64,000 nucleotides of DNA from Butyriboletus loyo (lineage: Eukaryota > Basidiomycota > Agaricomycetes > Boletales > Boletaceae). The stretch lies in NCBI GenBank assembly GCA_038093515.1, contig JBBPSI010000059.1:1-64000 (forward strand), written 5' to 3'. A program made the position numbers and the translations under genes. Below are positions 47,579 to 62,415 of the stretch, piece after piece. Below the pieces are notes generated by a model. It was not told the origin of the DNA. It saw nothing but the letters and a program-made list of their open reading frames with translations, and ran no database searches. Position 1 is the first letter of the stretch; each line of letters opens with the position of its first letter.

Positions 47579-50500
47579 GTTGACACGAAGATTGAAGCGC
47601 TGCTGCCTGTGCAACTCTTTTGGAAATGGCGCATGGCGTGGGAAATACTGCCGTTTTCGACTCATTGTGTAGAGTTGCGCCGTTCCGCGGACACGAAGTT
47701 GTCAATTCGTTACTTGTGTAGTGGCACAGATGGGCCAGCACGATCATTCTGTGGATTAAATTACAACTTGGCACGGATGCCGGGCGCTTGCCAATTGGAA
47801 GTTGATGCAACGGGTCTTTCATGCCTCTGAATTTCCCACTAGCCACCAGATGGATCATCACGTGCACATGTAATGGGCGTCCCGCGGAATCGTTCCAAAT
47901 TTCAGTAGCTGCACCTAACTTCCTCCGCCCGGCGGTATGGTAAATGCCACGACCTCACAACACGGGGTACAAACGTAGCCCTTCTTCCCTCCAGCTGGCA
48001 GTGGAGAGATTACCCCACATACTTCTGGTGCTCGGCTGGTGCGGATGCAAAGATGTTGAACATTTGAACTCTGCGTCAAGGTCGTCCGTGATGGTAGTGC
48101 TACGGTACTACAGCTACGATGCCGCAGTTAGATCAACAAGTATCCGAATGTCATTCAAACTCCGAGAAGCCCTCGTGCCCGGGCCTAAATTGATAACATT
48201 TTCTGGCCGATTCTTGACCTACTATCTGAGCGATCTTCGGGTCGATCGGTGCGCATGTCGTGTCTCGTTGCAAGGGTGTTCGCGCGAAGCGCTCCGTGGG
48301 GTTTTTCATTTCACTGCGACCGTTTCTCCTAGGATCAGACGTGGCGGTAACGCGATTCTGGCCTTCTTGTCCCCGTTTTCAACGCACAGACGAGGCCCAT
48401 GTGGCCTGCGGGGCTAATCTCGTGCAACGTGGTGAAAGCCACTACAAAGAACCGTTCCTAGTTATTAAGAACGTGCATTCCGTTAACAGGTTTCCAAAAT
48501 CTCCTCGGCCATCCAGATACCGTGTATGCTTCATGACTTTGGTTTTGAAATATATACACAATGGTCGAAACATCATGTTTCTGCTTTCCTGTCATATACG
48601 GACTCCAACCATGCAGTAGCAACGTCTGTTGCCCAGATCACGAAGACGACTGATGTATACTTCTGTCTTGTTCATCACAGTTGCTCATCGATGCATCCTC
48701 CATCCAGGTTGCATACACCCTTAACGCTCCTGTACACGTAATGACATTAATGGTCCCCGCACCTCTTCTTGTGGTCCGCTGCAAATTCGTTGGAGGCAAA
48801 CCGTGCAATAAATCACTAGATAGTGTGCTTCCATCCATCGATAAAGAGACACCTATTCATGCACGGGCATATGCATCAAGGAAGGGAAGATCGTTCAATG
48901 TCCGCGAATAGGGTGTTCTGACAAGTTGCTATAGATGAACGTTCCAAGATAGGCCGATAAAGTTAAATCTGTGTATAGTGCTACAGCACGTAAAACGTTT
49001 ATGACGGAGCACTTCTTTTAAGTAACATGTTTCGAGGAGTCCGAAGAGCGCACGAAGGACCTTGTGCAGTCGGGGAATACCATTCAGACGCCGAAATGGA
49101 TGGATCGAACGCAATTGAGCCTCTTGAGGCTACACGAGGTGTTATTCATATCGTTACTCAGAACGTTATTGCAGCACGCCACAGCTATTCACGACCATTT
49201 TATTTTCAGCCTATCCTCGATCTTGGATTACATTCCGCGTCATTTTACGTGTGAGTGATCCTGACGGAATGATCTCAAGTATGTGATGGGATTACCCCGC
49301 GTGTTTCGTCGACGCCAACGTTCTTTTTTACTTTCTTTAGGTGCGACGATCCCTGTTATCGTGGTGATTTTTTTGTGGGCACATCTGAGCCGAGCATTGA
49401 GCATCTTCCGGTTCATGCCATCTATTTTGCCATACATATTTTGTCCCACCGCCTTCAGCAACCTGCCGACAAGTCACAGAACGCCATGCCCTCAGCCTCA
49501 TGCCTTAATTTCTGAAACGACGATAAAAGTTAGAAATGGATCGGACGATGCCCGAGCGAATTGGTATGTCTTCCTAGCGGGACAGTGGAGACACGCTGGA
49601 TCTGATCAGAACAGTCTACATACATCTCACCAAGCCGGAAATTGCTAGTTTCAGCGCCAAATCCCATGTCACGTACATAAAGCCTTACTGCCGATACCTG
49701 GCTATTCAAAATCAAAGAGATTTGACAACCGCTGGATTCATGTCCGATAGGTTCGGAATTGCAGCCGATTGCAGAGCTTCGTAGCGGCTCAGAATGCTCT
49801 GCAATTGCCTGTGGCACCGATCGGACAGCCATTGGCCTCGGATCACTGTACGATGAGAGAGGAAACACCGGTAGCAGCACCTTGATCCTTTTTTTTGACC
49901 GGTGATGCGTGAACACGTGGATTTCTGTCAAGCGACTCAAGCCACTACGATGAAGGGATCGAAGATCATGATCTCAGGTGCGCAACGCCTTGACAAGTCC
50001 ACTCCACACGAACAGAATTTGTGAATCCCTCCGTCGTGGATTGTCAGGGCCGAGGGCCACGGAACATACGAAACACAGAACGAAGGACAAGCTATATGCG
50101 TGGCAGAACTGAGGTGACAAACAATTGAGAGGTAACACGACAAATTTAAATCATCCGTACGTGTCGGTCGGGGGATGCATATTCACAAAGTTATGCCGCG
50201 GATGAAGAGGAATGGTATACTGCTCTCCGTTTGGAAGTGCCTTCAGTAAGTCATCCTGTACAATACCTTTGGGACTGCTTGATGCCGTTTAGGAGGCCCG
50301 CTCGGTTACGAAAGCGTTGCTGAACTGCCGTTCATTTCAGCTGCTCTGGGGATACCGGTTTCCGTCTTATCCTCACGCTCTCGCCCGCACTCACTTGTCC
50401 GGCACTCGTACTCCCTCGTGTTGTGCGTTGTACACGGAACTAGTGCATATTGCCAACTTCCTCCATTATAGGTAGCTACAATGTGCGCGCCAGACTGCAG

Positions 50501-51230
50501 TCCCCACGCAGTGTAGCGTAAGCGGACGCACATCCAGACTACGAGGAAGTTGGTGGTGTACGACCGCTGAGCTTATCACTCCCTGCTCTCTCATATCGTC
50601 CTTACCGTTGTATCATCGAACCCAGGCCCCAGAGCGGCTGAATGAGATGCTTTTTGTGAGTCCCAGGCATCCCCCTTCAGGTCACTTCTACGTCATCATT
50701 TGTCATTTCGTTGTCACCTGCACGTCACCTTCTAGTTTATTTTATTCACTACTTGCTTACCCCCAATGGCTCGTGTTATGTGGGACATTCAAGATCGCTA
50801 GAAGAGGTATTGTAGATTGCGGAGGCTAAGTTTGAGGTATCTAGCGTTAATTTCGTGCACAACTGGGTTTTGAAGGCAGATGCAACAAAGTCCCGGAATA
50901 GCATGTGGTGGATCCTCTACGGCTAGTGCATACACAGGAAGTCTTTAGGTTCACTTGGATAGATCTAGGCGGAGTGTGATCTCAACCATTTCTGGCACGA
51001 GTACCGTCGCAATGGGTTCCCTTCAATCTTCGTAGTCCAGCCGAGATGAACTCCAGCTGCCTGCAGGTGAGCCATTCATATCCGATGGTTTTGCATAATG
51101 GAATCCAACAATTTGATATTGGCAAACGGTCCACGATCCGGTGCAGGTCATCCAGCCGTGACGTTGTAAACCATCTCTATGCTTATCCGCGGAGCTGCAT
51201 TTCTTTCCCTCTGGCCACTTAACTAAGGAG
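47579..51230. other. Long spacer without a supported gene
   Basis: About 3.6 kb between the ABCG promoter and the zinc-finger gene. Frames on both strands are short and show no family motif. No repeat array or RNA gene was recognised. Confidence 0.4.
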
Positions 51231-52214
51231 ATGGATATTATGCAATTGATCAATTTGCGGAGGAGTACGAGGATGCTTCCGTGGAGAAGCCCCGAGGTCT
51301 GCATCGATGCTGCCTTCGTGATTGCAGATATAAGAAGACATTGGGTTTCAAAGGGACTCCTCGATCTTGGAGAATCTGACATGTACGGTACCTTCGATAC
51401 ACCATTGAACACAAACCTCATGCCCGGGGCGGGTGTCGCCCCGTTTCCGCTCATCTTCATCGTCGGGAGCCATCCAAATACCTCACGGACCTACGCAGTG
51501 ATTCCGACCGACTGCAACACCGAGTGGGTCATGCCCCCGCCAGCCAAAGGTCTGGTCGCAGCTGGTAAGACAGATATGCGCCAGTGATCCCAACTGACTC
51601 CCCCGTCAGTCCAGGCGCATGAAACCTCGCATGAGGTCAGTGCGTCGCAGAGCGCGTCTGCACCTGAAGTGACGACGGCAGTCTCTCCTGCTGTCCCTTT
51701 TGCTGTGCCAGTACCCACCTGCGGACTCGCTGGTGGTTTTCATTGTGGTCTGCCGCTCGATGGCTCAGTCAAGTCCATCAAATCGCATCTTCGCATGCAC
51801 GGTCATAGTCATCCACAGCGGCAGACTCTCCAGTGCCCCTGGATGGGCTGTTCCCATGTCTTGCAGTGGCTGAATATGCCGAGGCACATCCAGGCTATTC
51901 ATCTGGGGATTCGGTTCACGTGTTCCGACTGTGGCAAACAGTACACGCGGCGCGAGGGGTTAGCAAGGCATGCCGCATCACTAAAGTGTAACGGTCAGCG
52001 TCTGTTCTGCGTTGAGAAAAAACGTACTCACCACCGAATGTTCTCTAGGCGCTACATACGCAGGGGTGTAGAAGAAGAGAGGATCCAGCCAAGTAACATC
52101 GCCGCGATAACGCAGTGGTTAGATCGAATTTTCTTTTCCCTGCTAGTCACGATGCACACTCTGAGAAGAATTGTTGATGTTGTTGATACTCAATCGTTGC
52201 TGCGGGCTCGATGA
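51231..52214 (+). CDS. C2H2 zinc-finger protein, 5' end uncertain
   Basis: Two exons, 51231-51564 and 51610-52214, are phase-consistent through a 45-nt intron and give 312 residues if the ATG at 51231 is the start; an earlier exon is possible. The N-terminal ~150 residues show no known domain. Three Cys/His clusters follow. The first is CGLPLDGSVKSIKSHLRMHGH, with an incomplete pattern. The second is the canonical CPWMGCSHVLQW...RHIQAIH (C-x4-C-x11-H-x4-H). The third is CSDCGKQYTRREGLARH with a late cysteine as last ligand. Such fingers usually bind DNA, so a transcription factor is likely; no target is inferable. After the fingers lies a basic segment (SRRYIRRGVEEE) and a hydrophobic C-terminus. 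Confidence 0.6.
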
Positions 52215-53290
52215 TACAACCGGAGTGTCGCGCACTGATGCCCACGATTCGATCGATCTCAGCCAGAGCCGAAGAATTAGCGGATGGCAAATATTCGCAC
52301 GGAAATAACACAAAACGTTAACGGTGAGGTAATCGCGGAAAAGGTTTTGTACCCACCTCGCCGACTTTAATAGCTGGGCCACTAGGTACTTAGCATTTTT
52401 CAGAGGCCAAGGGGAAAAGAAATTAGAATAGATCACAGGCTCCCATGATCCGTGACTGTGCCATATCCGCGTATCACCGGTCACCGACGTCAGTTACGCG
52501 CCATGTGGAAAACGAGCTGGATGTTACCCACTTGCAGGCCCTCGAGGAATTCACTTATGCTCCCGGATCTTATGCGGGAAATTGCTGGCCACGGGCAATT
52601 ACCTTTGCGCCACAATCATGAATCAGCGGCATCGTGCTGCGTCGTGCTGATGGGCTATAACTTGTTCGGTGGGGCACAGGCGTTGAGAGGGTCAATGTCA
52701 CCACAGTGCAGGCACGTAAATCAACCACCAATTTTGAGCCGGATGCTATCCAATGATTATAGAGGGTGTCTTCCGATGTTAGTGATAAGATCACCGTCGT
52801 TTGTCAAACGCCTGAACGCAAAGGACGAACCGTCGAAGAACGCACAAGAAAAGTCTCATGACGAAAGCTCACGGCTACGTGGCTCATGCATCTTTCATAT
52901 ACCCTGATAAGGAGCAGAAGGGACTTGGCAAATTGGAAGACGCCAAAGGACCCTGACGCAGGATTGTCACCTCGGTGTTGTTCGAAACTGCGCGGAGCAC
53001 ACTCTATGCTTGTAAACTCCTGAAACAAGGCCTCGATACGACTCGGATAACGCGGTTAGCGCAGCTTTGCCGAATGGGGCAGTACTTACAAATATGTTCG
53101 GAGTTTGAACACTTATCAATCAAACCTCGTTTTGGGAGTTGCCCTCGTTTTCCACAACCACCACCCTTTGGTCAGTTCGTCGTCGCCGTCCGCTGTGGAC
53201 ATCGCTGACCTACCATTGTTTCTGCAGCCTTAAAAGCCCTAAAAATAGAAAAAAGTCTTTAGAAAAAGTAGTTGCCAGTCGCCTCTTTGT
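52215..53290. other. Upstream region of PAB1
   Basis: No gene recognised. The part from about 53225 is strongly A-rich (AAAAATAGAAAAAAG) and belongs to the PAB1 promoter or leader. Confidence 0.4.
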
Positions 53291-53291
53291 G

Positions 53292-53363
53292 TGAGTATAG
53301 TCGATCCATCTTCTGCCGAATTGCGAGTTTCGTCGTTCTTCCTCCGCTAACCTATTTTACAGT
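53292..53363 (+). promoter_or_regulatory. Probable 5'-UTR intron and A-rich leader of PAB1
   Basis: A GTGAGT donor at 53292 and TTTTACAG acceptor ending at 53363 frame a 72-nt intron in the leader. It is flanked by A-rich blocks at 53236-53268 and 53365-53418 directly before the ATG. PABP mRNAs in other eukaryotes are autoregulated by PABP binding an A-rich leader, so the same could apply here. Confidence 0.5.
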
Positions 53364-53418
53364 CGCAAAAAAAGTACTCAAAAGCAGTAACGACCCCACA
53401 AACCCAGAAAATCAAAAA

Positions 53419-55738
<2,320 letters not shown>

Positions 55739-56102
55739 TACCTAGACAGTGAAGTTGAGGAGTGTTGGCAGAATGTTGAGGATGTGTAGGGTCTTTTGAG
55801 CGGTGGTGGCTCGTCCTCTCTTTATTTTGTCTACGTGCTTGCCCGTACAGGTTGATCATCCGCGACCTCTGCCTTTGCGCTGAGCGTCCGCTTCAAACTG
55901 GGTAATGGTGGTGGTCGTTCCTTTTTGTGTACTTCGAGAGGGAACAGAGGTTGATACAACTACTTTTGCTGCCGACTCGAGTGAGTATCGAAACTAAGAA
56001 TCTTGTGTCGGAGACGTCGCAGTGTGGATCACACGCTGCTGTTACTCACCAACCATTTCTGAAATCTGTCACATTCATTTTTGTCCGACCTTCCGCACAC
56101 CA
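55739..56102. other. PAB1 3' region and ALG12 promoter
   Basis: A 364-bp spacer between two co-directional genes. It must hold the PAB1 polyadenylation site and the ALG12 promoter. No distinct motif was identified. Confidence 0.5.
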
Positions 56103-58086
56103 ATGAGCGGGCTCGTCGTGGACTTTTTTGTTCTTCTTGTCGGCTGGATGCATGTCCTTCTCGCGCCGTATACGAAGGTCGAGGAGTCTTTCAGCCTCCA
56201 CGTCACTCACGACGTTCTGATGTATGGCATGAGTCCCGAAAGTCTATACAACGTGAGTTTCTGCGACTTGGAAATCCTAAGTGTGACTCACGCTCTGCTA
56301 TCATCTCTTGGATGTCCCGATCTTCAAGTATGATCATATTATCTTCCCAGGCGCCATTCCTCGTACTTTTACAGGAAGCATCTTGCTCTCGTGGCTCACT
56401 GCACCGTTTATACACGCAGGAGTCGCTCTGGGCATGATTACGTCCAAATTCGATGTGCAGCTTGCCTGTATGTGTCTCCAATACCCAATTCCCACTCGTG
56501 TCTCACCTGGTCTGCGATAAGTGCGACTCGTGCTTGCCTCATTGAACGCTTTTGCGCTCATCCTTATCCGGAGGGCAGTTTCGACGCGTTTCGGGAGACA
56601 AACGAGTTGGTGGTACGCGCTGTTGACTTGCTCGCAATTTCATCTTCCATTTTGGATGGGCCGGACACTTCCCAACATGTTCGCACTAGTTCCGGGTATA
56701 TTTCCTCTTCGTCAATTCGAATATCAATGCTGAAACATCTCTCGTAGTGAACATCGCATATTATCTGCTTTATAATCGTGCGCCCAAGTCCACGCAGGCT
56801 TCGAAAAAATGTATAGGTATAGCAGTTGCTTTGCTGACGTTTACGGCTATTGTTCTACGTTCAGAGGTAGCCCTTCTTCTCGCACCTCTGGTACTCCAGT
56901 TTCTTATTCAGGGCCGAATCACGTTTCCTGACCTGGTCAAAGTTGGTGTTTTGGCAGGACTGACGTCTGTAGGTCAGTTGTAGTCTTATGCGCACGAAAG
57001 TTGGCTAATTAACACATCCACTTAGCAATCACTGTCACCGTCGACTCGTATTTCTGGAATCGATGGCCTTTATGGCCTGAACTTTATGGTCTGTACTTTA
57101 ATGTTTACCTAGGCAAGAGCGCCGACTGGGGTGTGAGTATTTGCTTGAAGGCATCGATGTCTTTTCTAACCCAGTGTCATTTGTGTCACTCAGACATCTC
57201 CTGCGCATACTTACTTCACCGCTTATCTTCCGAAACTTCTCCTCGGTACTACCCCAATGGCAATTTTAGGTTTCGCACTCGATCCCCGGATTCGGTCTAT
57301 GCTCGTTGCGCCGTTCGCATTCGTGTCCCTATTGAGCGCACTAGGGCATAAGGAATGGCGCTTCATCATTTATGTGGTGCCCCTTATTAATATCGCGGCA
57401 GCGCGAGGCGCACGGTGGATGCAAGTTCATGTTCTACTATCTACTTTCGCGTTAATTGACTGGTTTGGAAAAGGACATCGCGTAAGAAGGGTTTCTTATT
57501 CAAACACCTCGTCTCGCTCTCTGTACTTTTCTTGATTTCCCTCAATTTTGTTGCGACGTTCATTTTGACGCAAGCGTCGATGGCCAACTATCCAGGTGGA
57601 GTAGCGCTGGCTGAGTTCAATCGACGATATTCGGAACAAGAGAACGGTGAGCGACCTTATCCTCGTCGTCATCCGATATTTATCCCCGCCATAGTTCACG
57701 TGCATATATCTAATCTTGCAGCCCAAACCGGTGCATCGTTGTTCCTCCATGAACACGCTCCTCCTATGTTGTCGGCATTCCTGCCATCCGAGCCCCACCT
57801 ATCCCAGTCATCGTGGACGTACAACAAGACGGAGTCGTTGACTCCGTCGATGATCTCGTCTTCCTCCTTTACCCACCTAATTGCCGAATCTCCTGAGATG
57901 GCTGGTGAGGAATGGACGGTCGTCGAGGTCATACGAGGATTTCGTTGGAAATTGAACCCAGCTGTGTTGTTGAAGATGAAGACGGGGAGGGTATGGGAGA
58001 TACCCCTCGATCAGTGGACTCGGGTACTGGAGATGGAGATGAACGAACGACTTTGGACTCTAGAGAGACGTCGGATAGTGGAGTAA
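56103..58086 (+). CDS. ALG12: Dolichyl-P-Man:Man7GlcNAc2-PP-dolichol alpha-1,6-mannosyltransferase
   Basis: Eight exons (56103-56252, 56329-56467, 56522-56695, 56748-56972, 57026-57132, 57194-57420, 57474-57646, 57722-58086) give 519 residues. GT22 family marks are APYTKVEESFSLHVTHD near the start with the lumenal acidic pair, FPGAIPRTF, many hydrophobic helices, and the late HKEWRFI motif typical of ALG9/ALG12/PIG-B. The order and length fit ALG12, which adds the eighth mannose to the lipid-linked N-glycan precursor in the ER lumen. The sixth intron (57421-57473) starts with GCAAGT, a GC-AG intron; it is the only junction that restores the frame there (ARWM-TSRKKGF). A broken copy of the region around this intron lies at 59.3-59.7 kb. 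Confidence 0.9.
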
Positions 58087-59250
58087 AGCTGCTAGGGGCC
58101 GAGACTTTACTACCGGGATCAACATCAAGGAGGCTGACTTGATACCTCGTGTACTATTCCGTCGGAATGAGACGATTTTATTGATCACTCACTAGCAAAC
58201 TCCAGTTCATGGGGAGGAAAGGTGGTCAATAGAGTCGTCGATGTGTTCTCCAAGTTTCGAAATTTCAAGACCGGAGTCTGGTGACCACTTGGCCCGTGTA
58301 TGAGGTAAATTGTCGGTATCTGGGTGATCGCCAACACATGTAGTATGAAGCTGCTGATTCATGATCATCGTGCAAGGTAACTGCCTGTGGGCAGCCCGGT
58401 GCCGTATAAGACGGGAGTGGAGGTGAATGCCCAATTCATGTTCCGGCCCATGGGTATCAGCGATAACCGGATACGCCAGGTGTGGGTACGTTTTTCTCGA
58501 CGCAGAACAGGCGGTGACCGCTACCCTTCAGCGCTGCGGTATCCATGGCTACATATAACAATCTTTCGAGTCGCGCGTACCGTTTTTTCCACAATTCGAA
58601 CTCGTGAATCGAATATAACCTCCGAGACAGTGGATGGCCTGGAAGTTCCGCCGGGATCTTGGCATGTCGAATTTTGAACAGAATTTACGGAAAGGGTCTT
58701 TTCTATTATATTTTGGATCAAAATGTGATCGTCGAGGACACGATTAGGGAGGGTGAACACGTGGAGTGAGCGCACGCTGGGGAGATGGCGTAAGTGAACC
58801 AACGTGGTGTCATATATCAAGCTTCTTCGTGGATTAGGTTTGTCGACGATCATGTCGTGCTCTCTGTGGCATACTCGGCGGACAAGTGCTAAATGCCATG
58901 TTGATCGGTGAGGTGAAGGTGAGCAGGCAGGTTTGCATGTCGCACGCCAGAGATATACTCGAGTCGTGCTGAGATCTGACGGCGGCAGGCTCACACGAAC
59001 CCGGTGGCACTTGATGTCAATGAAAACAGAATGAAACTAAAAAAACTGCTGGCCATGAGACGAAGCTGCAGTGGATCCCGCGCATCCCGCGTATCACGCC
59101 TTACCATTCAATTCTTCCCCCGAGGCCCAAAGAACCTGTCAGGGCATGTAATATAATCACCGGAATTGCGGTCATGTTGCTCTCCAACCCGATCGTTGTG
59201 TCTGAGCATTTGCTCGGTGCGTTTGATACGTTCGTACTTTTTTTTTTTGA
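58087..59250. other. Spacer downstream of ALG12
   Basis: No supported gene. A T-run at about 59239-59248 and another near 59287 precede the ALG12 relic. Confidence 0.4.
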
Positions 59251-59329
59251 CTCGCAATGACCACCAATATCATGACGGTCTCCGATTTTTTTTTGGGTGA
59301 TCTCGGGTATGTTCTAACCCTCTCTGCTT

Positions 59330-59700
59330 GTGTTTGGGCTATCAGTACCCTCATAACCACTGGGCTGATGCCCACTGTCGTTTGTATCACTCAAACATCT
59401 CCAGTACACGCTGATTTCACCACCTATGTTCCAAAACTGCTCCTTGGTACCACCTTATCAACGTTGCGGCAGCGCGGGGCGCACAGTGGATGCAAGTTCA
59501 AGTTCTATCATCTACTTTCGAGCTGACTAACTGGTTTGGAAAAGGACAAGGGTTCTTAAACACTTTGTTTTCTTTGCTCAAATTCGTTGTGATGCTCATT
59601 TACGCACAACGACGACTAGGAAACTACACACGCGCATTCGCGCTGGTGGCGTTCAATCGACGATACTCGGGACAAACTTATGCATCATGGTTCCTCTGGA
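59330..59700 (+). pseudogene. ALG12 pseudogene fragment
   Basis: Sequence matching ALG12 from about 57190 to 57640 recurs here with an internal deletion. The peptide TSPVHADFTTYVPKLLLGTT (TSPAHTYFTAYLPKLLLGTT in the gene) jumps directly to the GAR-W region, losing the part with HKEWRFI. Then follow the GCAAGT intron with its conserved body, LNTLFSLLKFVV, and a final AFALVAFNRRYSGQ matching AEFNRRYSEQ. Frames do not join and no start is present, so it is non-functional. It lies about 1.2 kb beyond the intact gene in the same orientation. Confidence 0.8.
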
Positions 59701-60530
59701 CGATCGTCGGATGTCTGGCTGCATATCACTGTCAATTGGAATTGGCAGCTGTGCTACACGCCGGAACTGGTCCTGGCACATCGATCCTGGTCATATATAA
59801 CGAAGGAAGCCGGCGATATGCGCCAGTTCCGTGCGCACCGCACAACCTGAGGGATACAAAAGAGTCAAGACTGAAACGCACCTCACCCCTGATGCATATG
59901 GACTCGCCACGGTGCCTCTCAATTTCTTTTCACCTCTGTTTTGCCACGCATGGCCCGTTTTTGATTGTGTGTTTCATGTTCCGTGGGGCTCGACGGCGCC
60001 ACGGTTCGCGAGCAACGCAGAAGCGACTTTGCGCCGTCTAAGCCCACCCCGACATAGGAGTTCACGTACAGGAAACCGGTGTTCTGATCGGTCCCAATTG
60101 CAGAACTTCATTCAAGGAGAGCGCAAGCTCTAACCTCGTCGCGACGACTACGTGTTGGAGATCCGGGCCTGGTAAATCAAATCAAATACAGGAATGTTTT
60201 GGCCGTGAGTTGCGAAATATAAATTCGTGCAGGGAAGCAGAACAGGATCATGGAGGGCACTTAATAGTGCTTGAGATCCCAAAGGACTCCAGTGCCCACG
60301 AGCCTACTCCGTAATGAACATATGCAATTACACACACGTTGCCGCATCTTTCATCGGTCGGTCCTGGTCCTACCGAGAGTATTCATATCCGCCCTATTTC
60401 ACGCCGCATCAATCAGAATGACGTTCTGAGATCATACAGGAATATACAATCAGCCTACACAATATAGAGTGGAATATTCATGCCGTTGGCGAAGATAGTT
60501 CAGGCCTACTACCTATCTTGAGTTCTTTTT
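59701..60530. other. Spacer between the ALG12 relic and the transposon relic
   Basis: Nothing recognisable as a gene; short frames only. Confidence 0.4.
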
Positions 60531-60539
60531 TTTCTTTTT

Positions 60540-61205
60540 AATGTGATTCAATAATCAATACAGTTGATATGCTCATAATGCATATATATCCATTTTTTTG
60601 CATTGCTTTTTGGGGGGTCCTGAGTTGGGCACTGCCAAAATATGCAAAAAATTGCATATTGCATAATGCATAGGATTCAATGTGCAAATATGCATTATGA
60701 TGGGGGCTTAAGGGCAGGTGAAACCAGGTGAATTGCCTCCATGAATGCAATTTTCATATTGACATGAACTCTCCCATCATCACAATGCTTGATGTGAAAC
60801 AGAAGCCCCATGACAGGCCCACCAATTACCTACCAGCAAAGCAGCAGAAACATACTGACACCTCTGCAAAGCTACCACAGCAGAATTCATGTGGTGCATG
60901 CCACAACCTTATGCTCACTGACTGGCTTTCTATCTATGCTTACATTGATGCACATCCAGGTGCTTCACAACTCAATGTTGTTGAGCACTTTCATACACAG
61001 CAGGAAGGTCCCCTCATCTTTAATCAATCAACCTTATGTTGCAAACTACAGGATTGTCCCAAAGTAGAGGCACACATCAGCGAGGGCAGTGTCAGAGTAT
61101 GGTGAGGCCAAGGATTGGGAGTTGTTGAAACAGCTGTGTTGTTTCTGTGGACAGTTGAGAAGACAGGAGTTTGCTGATGCAAAACAGATGACTCTGGATA
61201 AACAT
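60540..61205 (+). mobile_element. Pogo/Tigger-like transposase fragment with TGCATA-rich flank
   Basis: The frame 60728-61105 (125 residues) contains SIYAYIDAHPGASQLNVVEHF followed by FNQSTLCCKL, which resembles the N-terminal helix-turn-helix (CENP-B/psq type) of pogo-family DDE transposases. A second frame continues at about 61103-61205 (EAKDWELLKQLC-like). The catalytic DDE domain is absent, so it is a fragment. The flank at 60575-60705 repeats TGCATA/ATGCAT motifs, including an imperfect inverted pair ATAATGCATATA (60577) and AATATGCATTAT (about 60688). These may be remains of a terminal repeat. The base composition is clearly more A/T-rich than the surroundings. Confidence 0.45.
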
Positions 61206-61720
61206 GTTGTACCGCGCACTAGTGCGAGCGCTGCTGTCACGGTAAAACTTTTGTGACAAAAATGTCACACATCGTCGCCTTGCATATCCATGGTAATGCA
61301 TCGGGTTTTGGCGGGTCCCGACCTTATGCGTTATGAACGTATCGACTGTATTGTCCTTCGGGTGCCGCCGCGTCACGCGTTCATGATCTAGCTGGACTGA
61401 TCTTTGTATGCAAATGATCAAGGAGATGCATGTCGAGTCCACAGCCTCTCTCTGTCTCGCCACCAACATCTTTACCGTTTGTCTCCTCCGTTCCTGCGCG
61501 TTCCTGCCGATGTGGGTACGAAACTCGGGTAGGCTGAAGGTGCAAGATCTACTACCATCCCGGTGCGGCCCCGAAATTCATATATCCACCCCGTCTTCAC
61601 TCGGACCACTCCGAGGGTAAACGGATGATGTCGCCACAGGACGATCTAACTGGCTGGAAACGCGATTGGTTCGTTTGGATTGTGATCACGAATGCCTAGA
61701 AGAACGCTAGTCGTCGCTGC
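61206..61720. other. Spacer without recognised gene
   Basis: Short frames only; no motif seen. Confidence 0.35.
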
Positions 61721-62415
61721 ATGCATGGAGAAAGTATCGTTGATATCGTTGTCGACGGTTTCCATACCCCTGTCAGGCTCGACCTATTTGTCTCTGATCC
61801 AGGGATAGTCCTACAAAGGTATTGGCGAACAGTACCGCTGCCAACCCATCATGATGTTCACGAGCAGGGCGCGCGAACCTGGCCCAAGTGGTTGATCGGG
61901 TGAGGAGTTGGAAATGTTGCTAGCGATCGTAAGACGTGTGTCGGGGTACTTTTTTTCCCCCAGAGATACGATAACCACGACATACCTCCCCCCAACACAC
62001 ACACACCCCTCGACTTTCGACTTTCGTTGTTTTGTTGACTGAACAAGGTCACTCGAGCGACGATGCCTGCAGTGTTTTCTTCAAAGTCCCTTTTGATCAG
62101 AGGGGCAAACCTATCAAGATACTGGAGCCCTGGTTCACTATGGAGTTGACTTTGTAAGTGTTGAGATCACCACCATTACCAGCATACTCCAGGAAGATAA
62201 GTACCCCGAGCCCTTCCCTCTGCCAGTAAGACCCTAGACATTCTCTAACTTGTCAAAGATCGAAAGATGTGCGAATTTGTAAATCAGCATGTTGGTTTTA
62301 TAGACATATCCCTTTATCTCATGTCAGGTCGTTCAAGGTGACATTAATGTAGATGAGCAGAGAGTATGGGGAATAAATTATCGCCGCAGAGACGAGCCGA
62401 TCCATACCAACCCCT
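61721..62415 (+). CDS. Possible gene of unknown function, exon chain unresolved
   Basis: Three plus-strand peptides look coding. One is VDIVVDGFHTPVRLDLFVSD with YWRTVPLPTHHDVHEQGA (61740-61900). One is SSDDACSVFFKVPFDQRGKP with ILEPWFTMEL (62055-62150). The last is VVQGDINVDEQRVWGINYRR (about 62328 on). GTGAGG, AACAAG and ...TCAG ends lie between them, but the first junction does not keep phase with the obvious splice sites. I do not recognise the family, and there are no membrane or catalytic motifs. The last piece would run up to or into the 3' end of the convergent FetB-like gene. It may be a real gene with an unseen splice site or a decayed one. Confidence 0.3.

Noticed and set aside
51023..51460. 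Minus-strand 145-residue frame opposite the zinc-finger gene
   Set aside because: It is a shadow of the plus-strand exon, whose phase across the intron is consistent and leads into clear C2H2 fingers.
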